A stretch of 44,594 nucleotides of DNA from Chara braunii. Its lineage: Eukaryota; Streptophyta; Charophyceae; Charales; Characeae. Below the pieces are notes generated by a model. The model saw only the letters and a list, made by a program, of their open reading frames with translations, was not told the DNA's origin and ran no database searches. Location: the NCBI GenBank assembly GCA_003427395.1, contig BFEA01000865.1, forward strand, positions 168,925 to 213,518, read 5' to 3'. Below are positions 19,051 to 29,700 of the stretch, in pieces. The stretch's first letter is position 1; the number at the start of each line of letters is the position of its first letter. Position numbers and translations under genes: made by a program.

Positions 19051-20996
19051 GCAGAAGGGAACAATGTGGTTGGGTTCACCACATTTGAGGCACAGATTGA
19101 CGACTTTTATTTCCTGTCAAACTTTTTATGTAATTCCTAATTTTTCCCAAGGTTTGCCTTCGGGCAAGCCAGGATGGGGTGGATATGGTTTGTCCCAATT
19201 CCCATACCACGTGCCGCTTCCTCTACCCCATGTGGAGTTGGAACCTCGGCCACCTTGCGAGGGACCATTGCCCCTTCCTCCCACGTAGTAGCTTCATTCG
19301 CCACCACCCATCTAGGTGTCGGGTCCTCTTCCTCCACAACCGCGGCCTCCTCTTCCTCTGCCACGGCCTCTACCTTTTCGCCCTCCCCCGTGGGCTGCAA
19401 CGGCCGCGTAGTCCCCCTCCTGAACTACCGTGCCGTTGGTTCCTCCCTCCGGACCATAATCTATTTGGTCATAGGAGAGAGTCTCGACACCTCCTTCAAA
19501 GGTCAGAAGAAGGTTGTCTTTCCCAGGAATACTTCATGAGATGGCGCAGTTTTGCCACTTCTTTCCCGTTTGCAGATCTTTCCAATAATGGCAGTAATTG
19601 GCTTCGGCCAAGAAGCCATCATGATCTAATGCGGTCTTGCTGAACTTCTCATAAGTCATCCCCTCTTCTTTGGTGCGGGGATATAGCTGAGTACGGAGTG
19701 GATCGGGTAGTACTCTTGCAAAGTTATTAAGAATCTGCGTCGGGGTAAGTCCATGTTCAGCGCATTGCAGAAGTTCATCCATGGTACACCTTTCCATTTT
19801 CTATCAGCGAAATTCAAGATTAACATTTCAGTTCTTCGGGCCAAATTTTTATCTTCAAATCGTCCCCGAACCGCTTTAAAGAAATCTTCAATACGGGTCT
19901 GTTGGGAATACTCTACCATAGACTGACAATTAGCTTCCTTCTGCAGGGAAATTGCAAAGCTCATTGCATCTTCGACCATACACGAACTGGCCATGAGAAC
20001 CCTGTCCCAATATGGAATACGCTGCCCGTACACATAGGACTCAACAACTGCAATCCAGTGCAAAACACTTCCTTCCTTTTTGTCGGTGTATGTCCACGAC
20101 ACCTTTACTTTTATTTTCCTAACTTTCCCTGCATCTTCTTGCAGCACTCCCTTTTTCTTCTCATCTCCGTCTCCATCTCCTCCATCTCCTCCACCGTTGC
20201 TTACCAATTTCTCAATCACGGCGGGTGTTAGTTTTGCTGATTTGCTCGTCTTATTTTACAATGTATGCTTGTACATGTTGATCGACTTTTGCAGCAGATC
20301 TTTGCAGGAAGGTATTTCAGACTCCCTCAAACTCATACTGACGAGCTTCAACTTTCTGCAAGGTCTTGTTCATTGCCGCCAACTCTTGTTTTGTATGGAG
20401 AACTGTTGTTGTTAAGAGGGCAAATTGTTCTTCGGTTGCTGTTTGTTTTTCCTTTTGCGCCTGTAATTCTCTTTGCAACCTTTTTTCCTCTCTTCGAGCT
20501 CTTGTCGTTTTGCTGCTAACATTTTAGTGTGCAGTTCTGCTCGTTTTTCTTCTAGCAAGAGTCCCCTTTCCCTTTTATCTTTAATGGATGCCAATTTTTC
20601 GACAAACGTGTCCCTTTCTTCCTCTGTCTCTTCAATCCTGTAACTGGAATAACTATACTGGTCATACCACTTTAAGGGACTGACCTGTATATTCAACCCA
20701 CCAGACTGACTGCTTTCGCCCCTTTCAGTTCGATGTCTGATGAGTCTGTCTGTATCATCTGAAGGTTCATCTTCTTCTTCTATATTCTTTAATTCTTCCT
20801 GCAATTTTTTTTCCATCTTTTTTTTCAATTCTTTTTTTATTCTTTCTTCTTCCATTTGAGTTTTCTTCCTCAACTCTTCTTCTTTCTGCTTCTTTTTCTG
20901 CTCCTCCTCTTTCTTTTTCTCGGCTAGGCGGCGATCTACTTCTGCCTGCTCTGCCGCGGAGAGTCCGGGCTTTGCTGTTCCGGATCTCATCATCAT
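19051..20996 (-). pseudogene. gag: Element 2 gag, broken into several frames
   Basis: The start at 20996 (three Met codons then RSGTAKPGLSAAEQAE) opens a long Lys/Glu-rich coiled coil to about 20412. After a shift, capsid-like sequence runs from about 20330 through 19534 (KVSWTYTDKKEG, then WIAVVESYVYGQRIPYWDRV, then LTPTQILNNFARVLPDPLR). Gly/Arg-rich repeats at 19320-19400 (GRGRGRGG in the intended frame) follow. A canonical CX2CX4HX4C zinc knuckle, CLKCGEPNHIVPFC, ends the region at 19051-19092. Several TAA, TAG and TGA codons interrupt it. The frame before 20996 runs back into leader and is not needed. Confidence 0.82.
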
Positions 20997-21840
20997 GCGG
21001 AAAGTGCACACTCTCCCGAAGCCGAGAGGGAAAAAGAAATGGAATAGTGGCCCCAAACGAACAGACAGAGCCACCATCCCATACATGGGATAGTCATCCA
21101 TGGTGGCGAACAGCACAGGGGAGACCTCCGCCGGACCACCAAGTAGCTACCCCGAATCCTAGCCTACTCAAGTGGATGGGATCAGTGACCTTTTTTTTTT
21201 TTCAAAATCTGGATGCCGCTGTAGGAATTCTCTTTTTTTTTTTCTATCTTTGTTTGCTGCCTGTTGAGTTACTTACTTGATTTATGCCTTTGATGGTCCG
21301 ACTGGTCACTTTCGGTAGAGTAGGTAGCTGCGAGAACTTGAACTTACTTCAAAAACAAATCCAATTTATCACAGTTTTTCCTGTTCTCAGCCACTTACAC
21401 TCTGACGTGGCAGTACAGAGTTGCCTGACTCAACCTTCCTTCCCTACCTATCGACAGACCAGATGGCTAACACGAAGACCAGATGTTGACTCTCTAGTCC
21501 TATCTGTCAGATCAGACCAGGGCACAGGTTTCGTTCAGACGCAGCAGCGACCACCAGAAAGGAGGGGGAAGAGATACACGACACACAGATTTGCAATCAA
21601 TCGAGGTAAATGGCAGGTGGTTCTTCTCTTCTTTGTAGCCGTTGATGAAGACTCCACGTTCGCTCCAATCGCTCCAATCGCAGGTAAGTCTTCTCCTCAC
21701 TAGCCCCTTCTTCTTCGGCAAACTTCCCCCTCTATCCCAATCCAACACCTCTTCACCTCTTCTCTTACTTCATCTCTCGCCAGCTGTACTCATGCCAGCT
21801 TTGGCCTTGATCATGCCAGTGCGTCCAGTGAGATTAACAA
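20997..21840 (-). other. Element 2 leader
   Basis: Untranslated leader between the primer site and gag. It holds short T runs and two GGTAAG-like donor sequences near 21605 and 21684 on the plus strand, which is antisense to the element. No coding region is supported. Confidence 0.5.
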
Positions 21841-21857
21841 GTACTGCTCTGATACCA
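21841..21857 (-). other. Element 2 primer binding site (initiator Met tRNA)
   Basis: In minus sense TGGTATCAGAGCAGTAC begins four bases after the LTR. The first twelve bases equal the plant initiator-tRNA-Met primer site. This fixes the strand of the element and marks 21862-22942 as the 5' LTR. Confidence 0.9.
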
Positions 21858-21861
21858 AATT

Positions 21862-22942
21862 TGCAAGGAACCCGACTGTTCATCACTTGCTGGAGTGCAT
21901 CAGATCACATGCATATACACTGATTTCACGGATTGCGAAGTCTCACACAAAACCCAATAGAAGATGAATGAGAACCAGGAAGCTCAACTCAATTATCAAA
22001 TCCAGATTTAGAGAGAGAACATCGTGAGTTCAAAATGTATAGCGCTGAACAGAGCTACAAGTCTTCTTTGTTCAACATGAGTTCCAAGCCTGGCGCTCAT
22101 CAGCACCAGCTGCCAGATGCCAACAGCGCTCAACAGGTAAGTATCACCATAGCTCTCACTTCCCCCTCTCTCGTCTGCATTCTTCTCTCTTTCCCTCTAT
22201 GTCTGTAGTCCTGGTCTACCCTTACTCGTCATGCATGCACACTACCTATCACATGAATACTACTCACTGGTATCTTCTACTGACTATCTCTACTAACATA
22301 CTAACTAGCGCTGGTGCAGCTATGGCTGCCTTCCCTCTAGCTAGCATTCTCTTCCTCCTTCCCACATAGCGCTGCTCTTCAGCCTAGCACAGCTTACACA
22401 CATCTAGCGCACAAGTGCCACGACACTTCCACACTCTCACACGAAGTGAGCATCTGTCAAACGGGAGGTTGGCCAGTCCTTTATAGTGCTGGACTGGTCT
22501 GGCGTGGCCTGTGTTCAGCCTCAAATGTGCCTGGGACTCCTGCCCAGTACCGATTGTTGCAAAGTGCGTGTCCCAGTATCTTTTCCCATGGTCTGCTGCT
22601 GCTTTGGGCCACCGGGCCTGTCTTTTGGACTCCTGGTCTGAATCAGGACTGACTCGTGGAATTATGAATGGACTGGGACTGTAGCCTTTGACTCCTTGAC
22701 GAACAACAGACATGACTTTCCATCGAGGAGACATGACCCTAACTCAGTCTTAGAAAACTGTGTCCAATATGCAGGACCTGGTTGTGACTGTTCGAAACGA
22801 CTTTTCATTTCATTATGGATGCGACATATGCCTCAGGGAACTTTGTCTTTTGAGTTGCTGCTCGTGAATTTAGTTCTGGCCGACAGAGCCCCTTGCTGTT
22901 GGGGTACTCATCTGGGGTCTAATTCGTAAAGGCCCTTTTACA
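21862..22942 (-). repeat. Element 2 5' LTR
   Basis: Matches 14059-15167 along its length. Plus-strand ends are TGCAAGGAACCC and GGCCCTTTTACA. In minus sense the first 20 bases include AAAGGGCCTTT, a short palindrome at the LTR start. It is followed on the plus strand by CACACACA. Confidence 0.93.
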
Positions 22943-24097
22943 CACACACACAATCAGTTTTATGTATGTTTGTATTTCTCGCTTTGTATGTTTTCTCTCT
23001 ACTCTTTCTAGGTTTTTTTTGTGTGCCTAACTGAGCCATTCCTTGTTTGGGGTGGCTGCGACACTCTTAGGGGGCCTGCTCAGTTCGGGATGGCTATCTG
23101 CCCTACGGATGATGACAGATGTTCGTTGGAGTTACTTCCTGGCTCAGTGGAAGAAGTCAAAAATACAGAAAGACTGGTAGGAACCAACAGTCTATGGGGT
23201 TCACCCATGATGTGCCGCTTCGCTCCGCGTGGATGTGCGGACGGCCTCATGTGCGCTCCACTGCTACCTTGCTGCCTGGCCCGCTTGCTTCGCAGGTCGT
23301 CCTGGCTAGCTGCTGTGTTCGCTGTATGGTGTGGCCATGTTGTCGGTGTTGCCTTGCACTTCGATGCTCCGCTGTCTTGCCACCCATCTGGAGGCTGTGG
23401 CTTCTGTGTCCTTTGCTGGCATGCCTTGTAGTGTGGTTGCCTTTTTGGTCTTGCCTCATGCTTCACTGCATGGTTCCCATGCTGCTTGTCCTCTCGGCGT
23501 TCTGTAGATTGCCGAGGGTTTGGCTTCCTGATGAGTCGGTGCAACTCCAACAAAGCAAACTATCATCAGCTTTATTTTTTCAGTCTTTGCATTTTTTTGG
23601 TACTTGTTTTTTTTTTGGTTTGGCTGTTATCCATGTTTCTGTGGCGTCTGCTCTCCCACCTTCCCCATGCCCTCCAGCCTTTGTCCTTTGATCCTGCCTG
23701 TCGTCCTATGGGTTGTTGGTTGTCTTGTGTTATTTTCTTTCTTTGTGTGTTCGTGTGTCATCTGCTCTGCCCTCCCTATGATCCTCATAGATCTCATGAG
23801 TGTCTGCATGTTGAATGCTTCACACCTTTCCATGAGTTTGTACGTTCTGCCAACTGGTAGTTGCAACGATGGTGAACGTGATTGTATCATGTTAATGATA
23901 TCATACACATGCGTGTGTTATTATACACACATCCCCACCCCCCTGCCCCCCCCCCAAAAAAAAAACACACACAACCTCCCTATCCATCTCTGGGGCAGAA
24001 GAAGAAGAAGAATCACTCTCATGAGTCTGGTGTCTTTCACTCTACAGTTTTGCTTTCTTATGTACCACAAGTCGGCTTGGACAATAGTTCTCAATCG
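22943..24097. other. Unassigned flank between element 2 and the tRNA-like array
   Basis: About 1.15 kb with no recognisable gene. Several overlapping open frames are long for chance (for example 190 codons from 23119), but they are Cys/Leu/Trp-rich, lack motifs and overlap each other on both strands. T-rich stretches lie near 23575-23620, and a C-rich then A-rich run lies at 23935-23965. Confidence 0.4.
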
Positions 24098-24379
24098 GTG
24101 TCAGTGCTGAGTGTGTGTACCCTCGTGCAACTGTGCTGCAGTGGGCTGTCACAACCGACCTGGCATCAATTTGGAACACCGTGTCCCAGTTGCAGTGGTA
24201 AAGGCATCCGGCTATTATGGCCGAGATCACCGGCTCAATTCCATGTGGAACGGATTGATCCTGACAACATACTGAAAGGTATACCAGCGCAGTAACCAGC
24301 AAGGGGAGGGTCACCTGGATCATGGAGTCGGCGTAGAATAGGTCATGCGGTAAGCGTGGCTGGGCATGCAGAAGGTCTC

Positions 24380-25649
24380 TGTTACATGCTGCGCCTGCAC
24401 ACGAGGGCCATTTTCCAGGCCCTGCGTCCTTCAGGCTGAAAGCCTGAAAACCAGGGCCTACAGGCCCCGTGTCTGTTCAGCCCGAAAGCCTGAAAAACAG
24501 GGGCCTACAGACCCTGTGTCGTTTCAGACTAAAAATGGCAATAGCCTTTTTAGCCTGAAACGAAGGGCCATTTTCGGTCGTTCATCAGAACGACCGGCCC
24601 TGAAACTCAGGCATCGAACCAGGGTTTCGGGAACAGGATATTCTTAGCCTGTTCCCACCACAGCCTCAGCAGATGCTGCAGCGCCAGCCCCTGGCACACT
24701 TCGTCATTGGCAAGAGCAGCCTCCCCGGCCTGGCTCGCCCTGTAGGCAGTCAGAAGGCAGGCCGAGGTAGTACATAGGGACTTCCCATGCACTTCACGGG
24801 CAGGCAGGAGGCAGTCAGTAGTCTTCAGGGTTCGGCAGCAGCACTCTGGAGGGAGCACTGCAGAAGTAGTAGTAGTGTTAGCATTAGTCTTCAGCGCTGG
24901 GCGCAGTAGGTAGCTGTAGTCTTCAGCGCTGGGCGCCATAGCTAGGATAGCACTAGAGAGAGAGAGATTGGGCGGAGGCCAGGAGTACCTACCTGCAGAT
25001 CCGTTGCTCCAGCTTCCTCTTCGAGGTACCTGCAGCACAGCGCCAACTTCACAGGTTAGTATCTGGCTCGTGACAGAGAGAGAGTTCTTCTTCCTCCTCT
25101 TCTCAGTCCACCATCTCCCTCTCACCCTCTCCTTATCTAACTTCACTGCATCAGCAGACTACGAGAGAAGAGTGAGAGAGAGAGCTTGGTGACATTGGGT
25201 CCAGACTCGACTTTTGGGCTTCAGACGGGACTTGTGACAAAGACTTGGTGTTGACGACATTCCCATCTCTCCCCCTCTCTTCGTCTGATCCCCTCCTCGT
25301 CGTCTGTGTATGTCTGGACCTGGCGCTTTCTTCCTGTGTACAGCGCCAGGCTCCTTCACACCTTGTGATGGATACGATGTATGTTTGGTCTGCGTTCAAA
25401 CATTGATTGGGCTAGTCATTAGCATTCTAGCATTCTGCTTCGCTATCTTATACTCCGTGAATGAGGTCAGTCCCGGTCAGGTCAGGATTTGTACCTAAGT
25501 CTTCCCTGCACTATTCAGCACCATTTTGTATGTATTAGAATGCACATTGCTTGTTGAGAGTCTACTCGCACTGCATTGTCCATTCAGTCCTTTTCATCAC
25601 ATTGCGGATCCTCGGTTATTATGTACATCACCTATCTGGGCATGTAACA
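24380..25649 (+). mobile_element. Solo LTR of the element 1 family (copy C)
   Basis: Starts TGTTACATGC and ends GCATGTAACA. It is flanked by GTCTC (24375-24379) and GTCTT (25650-25654), a 5-bp duplication with one mismatch. Neighbouring array units at 27227 and 27480 show the unoccupied site, GCAGAAGGTCTCGACGGGTG, which confirms the insertion point. No internal domain is present. The TATA region is altered compared with copy A. Confidence 0.93.
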
Positions 25650-25702
25650 GTCTTACTGGGTGTCAGTGCTGAGTGTATGTACTCTTGCTGCAACTGTGCT
25701 GG

Positions 25703-27010
25703 TGTTACATGCTACGCCTGCAACAGGCTGCACAGGCCCCCTTTCAGGCTCGTGACATTTTCAGGCCAAAAGCCTGAAAACAAGCGCCTACAGGCCCCGT
25801 GTCGTTTCAGCCTGAAAGCCTGAAAACAAGGGCCTACAGGCCCTGTGTCCTTTCAGGCTAAATCAGGGCCTTTCCAGCTCTGAGTGTTTTCAGCCTGAAA
25901 CTGAGGGCCATTTCAGGCCCTCATCAGTCCGACCTGCCCTGGAACTCAGTCAACAAACCAGGGTTTTAGCACAGGCCATTTCAGGCCTGTTTTCAAGACA
26001 ACCCCTGGTTGAGCTTCAACACCAGGGTCTGGCACGTTTCGGCATTGGCAAGAGCAGCCTCCTGGACGGGCCAGCACTATATAGGACTGGCCCACCCTGC
26101 AGGCCGGTAGGTAGTTCCTAGGTACTTCCCAGGCACTTCACGTGCAGTTCAGGAGGCAGGAGGTAGTCTTCAGGATTCGGCAGAAGCACTCTGGAGGAGC
26201 ACTGCAGGAGAAGTAGTGGCACGAGCAGTAATCTTCAGCGCTGGGCGCTAGTAGCGTTAGCAGTAGTCTTCAGCGCTGGGCACTCTTAGGAGCTAGAGTA
26301 GTACTAGAGAGAGAGATTGGGCGGAGGCCAGGGGTACTTACCTGCAGCGCCATAGCTCCAGCTTCGCCTTCGAGGTACCTGCAGCACAGCGCCAACTTCA
26401 CAGGTTAGTACCTGGCATATGAGAGAGATAGAGTTCTTCTTCTTCCTCTTCTCAGTCCACCATCTCCATCTCACCCTCTCGCTACCTGACTTCATTGCAT
26501 CAGCAGACTATGAGAGAGCAGGCTTGGTGACATTTGGATCCAGACTCGACATTTGGGCTTCAGACATTTTGACGAGGGATTATTTGGGACTTGTAACAAA
26601 GACTTTGTGTTGACGACATTCCCATCTCTCCCTCTCTTCTTCGTCGTTCCACTCCTCTTCGTCTGTGCATGATCTGGACCTGGCGCCTTCTTCTTGTGTA
26701 TAGCGCCAGGCCCCTTCACACTTGTGATGAGAATGATGTATGTTGGGTCTGGGTTGCAACGTTGATTGGGCTAGTCATTGGTATCCTAGCATTCTGCTGC
26801 GCTGTCTTGCACTACGTGATAGAGGTCAGTCCCGGTCAGGTCAGGACTTGTATCTAAGTCTTCCGCTGCGCCACAAGGTGCCATTTTGTATGTATCAGAA
26901 TGCACATTGCTTGTTGAGATTCCACTTGCACTGCATTGTCCATTCAGTCCTTTTTATAACATCGCGGATCCTCGGTTTATTATGTACATCGCCCAACTGG
27001 GCATGTAACA
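25703..27010 (+). mobile_element. Solo LTR of the element 1 family (copy D)
   Basis: Starts TGTTACATGC and ends GCATGTAACA, flanked by a perfect 5-bp duplication, GCTGG at 25698-25702 and GCTGG at 27011-27015. It lies only 53 bases after copy C, in the same orientation, within the next array unit. The unit at 27488 shows the corresponding unoccupied site (CAACTGTACTGGGGTGGACTG). It retains the TATATAG box. Confidence 0.95.
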
Positions 27011-27662
27011 GCTGGGTTGGGATGAATGTCACCACTGCTCTCGCTTCAATTTGGAACACCGTGTCACAGTTGCAGTGGTAAAGGCATCCGACTCGATTCC
27101 ATGTCGGCACATATTGATCCTGGCAACATACTGAAAGGTGTAGTAACCAGCACGGGAGGGTCACCTGGATGATGGTGTCGGCATAGAATAGGTCATTCGG
27201 TAAGTGTGGCTGTCCATGCAGAAGGTCTCGACGGGTGCCAGTGCTGAGTGTGTGTACCCTCGCTGCAACAGCGCTCGGGTGGTCTGAATGTCACGACTGG
27301 TGTGGCTTCAATTTGGAACACCGTGTCACAGTTGCAGTGGTAAAGAAATCCAGCGATTATGGCAGAGATCACCGGCTCGATTCCATGTGGGTATGGATTG
27401 ACCCTGGCAACATATTGAAAGGTATATGAGCGCAGTAACCTACCAGCGGAGGGTTACCTGTGGCTGCGCATGCGGAAGGTCTCGATGGGTGTCAGTATTG
27501 AGTGTGTGTACCCGAGCTGCAACTGTACTGGGGTGGACTGAATGTCACAACCAGTATGACTTCAGTTTTGAACACCGTGTCACAGGTGCGGCGGTAAGGC
27601 ATCCGGCTAGGATCGATTCCGTGTGGACACTGATTGATCCTGGCAACATACTGAAAATATGT

Positions 27663-28416
27663 TTCTTTGTTGCCTTCGTGTGGCATAAGGAGTTTTATTT
27701 GCTTCTCCCTTTTTTTTTGAGGGGGATGGGGGTGAGAGTGCAGGTGGTGGTGAGGGGGAGAAGTGAGAGGGAGCTGCTGAGTAAGTCTGGAAGGGGGGGG
27801 TGGACTTCAGGCCCTTCCACTGGATTTGATTGCCTCCATGCAGGTGAATGAGGAATTTGCATATCTGCCATAAAACATTACATCAAGGCAATTTTGTCAA
27901 AGTCTATCCATAACATGATTGCACTCAAATGGGAACAAAAATGTAATTGAAAGCTCAGTGAATCAGGAACCTTTTTTTTTTTTTTTTTTTTTTTGTCTCC
28001 CTTGACCACCAGACCTCCGAGCTTCTTTTTCTTCAGGCAGAGGCCCCCTGCGTGCCAATGAATAAGATCTGCCAAAGAGGCATTGTATTTTTCTTTTGGC
28101 TTGCAATTGCAGTTGGTATTAAGAATGGAGAACAACTGCAAAAGCATAAACCAATAAAGACTATAAAAGGAAAGAGAAGTGAGGCGGTCATCATAGGATC
28201 AATAAGAAAACGGCTGGCCACGTCTGGGTCTGTTTACCAACTTACGAAGAGAAAGCAGCCTGCCAGATGTCTGCTTCTTGAGCACCCAAAAAAAAAGGGG
28301 ACTATTTCTTCAGATTGTAATGACAAAATCATGCTGAGAAGAACACCGGTATCAGAACAAGTTGGAGCAAGAAAAAGGGGCTGTGTTTCCATAATTCCAT
28401 CCCCTTTGTAACTCAC
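27663..28416 (-). other. Probable intron of the ABCG gene (downstream side)
   Basis: No coding frame is recognised. The stretch includes T23 (27972-27994, A23 in minus sense) and lies just 3' (minus sense) of the splice donor at 28416. The next exon would encode the EPTSGLD part of the ATPase. I do not find it anywhere in the window, so the intron is long or the gene is broken. Confidence 0.5.
27972..27994. repeat. T23 homopolymer
   Basis: A pure run of T on the plus strand. It may be a SINE or retrocopy tail, but no adjoining element is recognised. Confidence 0.9.
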
Positions 28417-28607
28417 CATCCAGGATCAGTAATGAAGGCTCCATCACCATCTCCACACCAACATTCACTCGCTTACGCTGCCCCCCAGATATCCCTCTCC
28501 TCTCAACAGAGCCAACCTCTGCATGTCGTATTGCAGACAGCCCTAGTGATCTTAATGTTCTCTCCACTATGGACGCCTTCTGCTTCTCTGTCATCTTTGA
28601 AGGCAGA
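28417..28607 (-). CDS. Internal exon of an ABCG24/28-like ABC transporter ATPase
   Basis: The exon encodes part of the nucleotide-binding domain that powers an ABCG membrane exporter. Motifs in order are [34 protein letters not shown], the ABC signature [12 protein letters not shown] and the Walker B strand PSLLILD. In plant ABCG proteins of the 24/28 type the same order is followed by EPTSGLD. The exon ends exactly there: GGATG then GTGAGT, a canonical donor at 28416. Its 5' edge follows TGTGATAG, an acceptor. Length 191 = 1 + 63 codons + 1, consistent with the split codons. Walker A and membrane domains are not seen in the window. The frame has no lesion, so this may belong to a live gene with very long introns, or be an isolated fragment. 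Confidence 0.87.
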
Positions 28608-29385
28608 CTATCACAGCCAACAAGCACAGGATCCAGCATGCACCACCAAGTCAGCTCCTTCTTCCCCCAAACACAGTTTCCCAGCAGTCAAAAGTTCTCA
28701 AACCATGTAAATACCAGGAAAAACCACCTGGGAATGCAGAACATGGAACTTCCACACTTTTCTGAACAGGAAAAGGTTGAGAGGATATCTGAAGTGTGCA
28801 TGTCACGGTTTTGATGACATCATTGATCGGAGGGCAAAGCTAAACTAGAAGAGAAGGAAGAAACAATTAAGCTGCAAAAGCATGCCATAAAATCAAGACT
28901 GGAAAAAAATGAAAATTTTACGAGTGAGCCGAGTTGAGTCAAAAAGAAGGAAGGGTACCGTTTTTTTTCGAGCCAGCGCCGTCCCGGTAAGTGCCAGGCC
29001 AATGTGCGTTAGCCCTCACAGCTCGCTCCGGAGAGAAACCACGGGAAACCGCTCCGCGCGCCTACAAGCCAGCGCTTTCACACGTTCGCGCCATCGCACA
29101 CCACGTTCAAACTCGGTTCTAATGGTAACATAGTGAAAGGGAGAACAAAAAGTCTCCACGTGGTATACTTCGCCACGCCCTAGGGCGTGGCACCCCGGCT
29201 TTAACACGCGAGACTAAAGGGGCGGAGGAAGAAGTCGAGGATTGGCAGGAATGAGGAAGGAATGGACGAGAGGCGAGAAGGTGTGGCAGTTAGGGGAAGA
29301 GAGGGAAATTCACAGGTCTATTCATGGTCCATTTCCCTCCCCATTTCTTGGCCCATATCCAATCCCATTCTCTTGCTGCCTTAGC
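28608..29385 (-). other. Probable intron or flank of the ABCG exon (upstream side)
   Basis: Contains no recognisable exon. The stretch 29172-29191 is a perfect 20-bp palindrome. GC content rises around 28975-29230. The upstream exon with Walker A (GPSGAGKTT-type) is not present in any minus-strand frame here. Confidence 0.45.
29172..29191. repeat. Perfect 20-bp palindrome
   Basis: GCCACGCCCTAGGGCGTGGC equals its own reverse complement with no loop. It could cruciform or bind a dimeric regulator, but a chance or insertion-junction origin is equally open. Confidence 0.9.
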
Positions 29386-29700
29386 CATATCTTGAAACGT
29401 TCCGGGTCCTTTCTCATTTGCTTCTTCGGCCATAATCCTGAAAAAACGTTTCACGCCAAAGCACATTCCCGGTCCAGCTCAATTGCTTTCCCAGTCAAAA
29501 ACTACTTTCAGGTTCATTCTCAACCCATTCCCTTGCTTGTCTCAACCATGTCTTGAAACGTTTCGGGTCCTTTCTCATTTGCTACCTCAGCCATAACCCG
29601 ACAACGTTTCATGCCAATCACATTCTCAGTCCATCTTGGCTGCTTTCTCAGTCGATATCCATCTCAAAGTCCATTCTCAGAAGCCCCTTTCTTTTTAGGA
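29386..29700. repeat. Diverged 161-bp tandem duplication
   Basis: TCTTGAAACGTTCCGGGTCC and CTTTCTCATTTGC at 29390 recur at 29551 (TCTTGAAACGTTTCGGGTCC) with the following CAGCCATAA blocks. The copies differ at many positions. No coding function is visible. Confidence 0.75.

Larger units (their letters stand above)
14059..22942 (-). mobile_element. Element 2: full-length but decayed chromovirus-type Ty3/Gypsy retrotransposon
   Basis: A minus-strand element of 8.9 kb with LTRs at 14059-15167 and 21862-22942, an initiator-Met primer site next to the right LTR, and gag, protease, RT, RNase H, integrase and chromodomain in the standard Ty3/Gypsy order. The LTRs differ at six of the first ~170 aligned bases (five transitions), so the insertion is not recent. 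The coding region has many in-frame nonsense codons and a few frameshifts. It sits in a CA repeat, so the target duplication register is ambiguous (CACAC/ACACA). Confidence 0.93.
24098..27662 (+). repeat. Tandem array of tRNA-like units, interrupted by two solo LTRs
   Basis: Four units of about 255-285 bp start at GGTGTCAGTGCTGAG or a close variant: 24098, 25659, 27234 and 27488 (the last truncated). Each holds TTGGAACACCGTGTCACAG, then GTTGCAGTGGTAAAGGC (A-box-like) and CCGGCTCGATTCCATG (B-box-like), then TGATCCTGGCAACATACTG. Units 2 and 4 have lost about 20 bases between the two boxes. The pattern suggests a tandemly multiplied tRNA-derived SINE or tRNA-related satellite. The middle arm does not fold cleanly, so no functional tRNA is called. 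Confidence 0.75.

Noticed and set aside
18721-19643. Plus-strand ORFs of 120-150 codons over element 2 gag/protease
   Set aside because: They are antisense shadows of the minus-strand frames that carry zinc-knuckle and protease motifs.
23119-23691. 190-codon membrane protein
   Set aside because: Hydrophobic content follows from T-rich DNA. It has no motif and overlaps open frames on the other strand and in other phases.
24189-24245. Functional tRNA gene
   Set aside because: A- and B-box-like motifs are present, but acceptor and anticodon arms do not pair convincingly and the unit is tandemly repeated.
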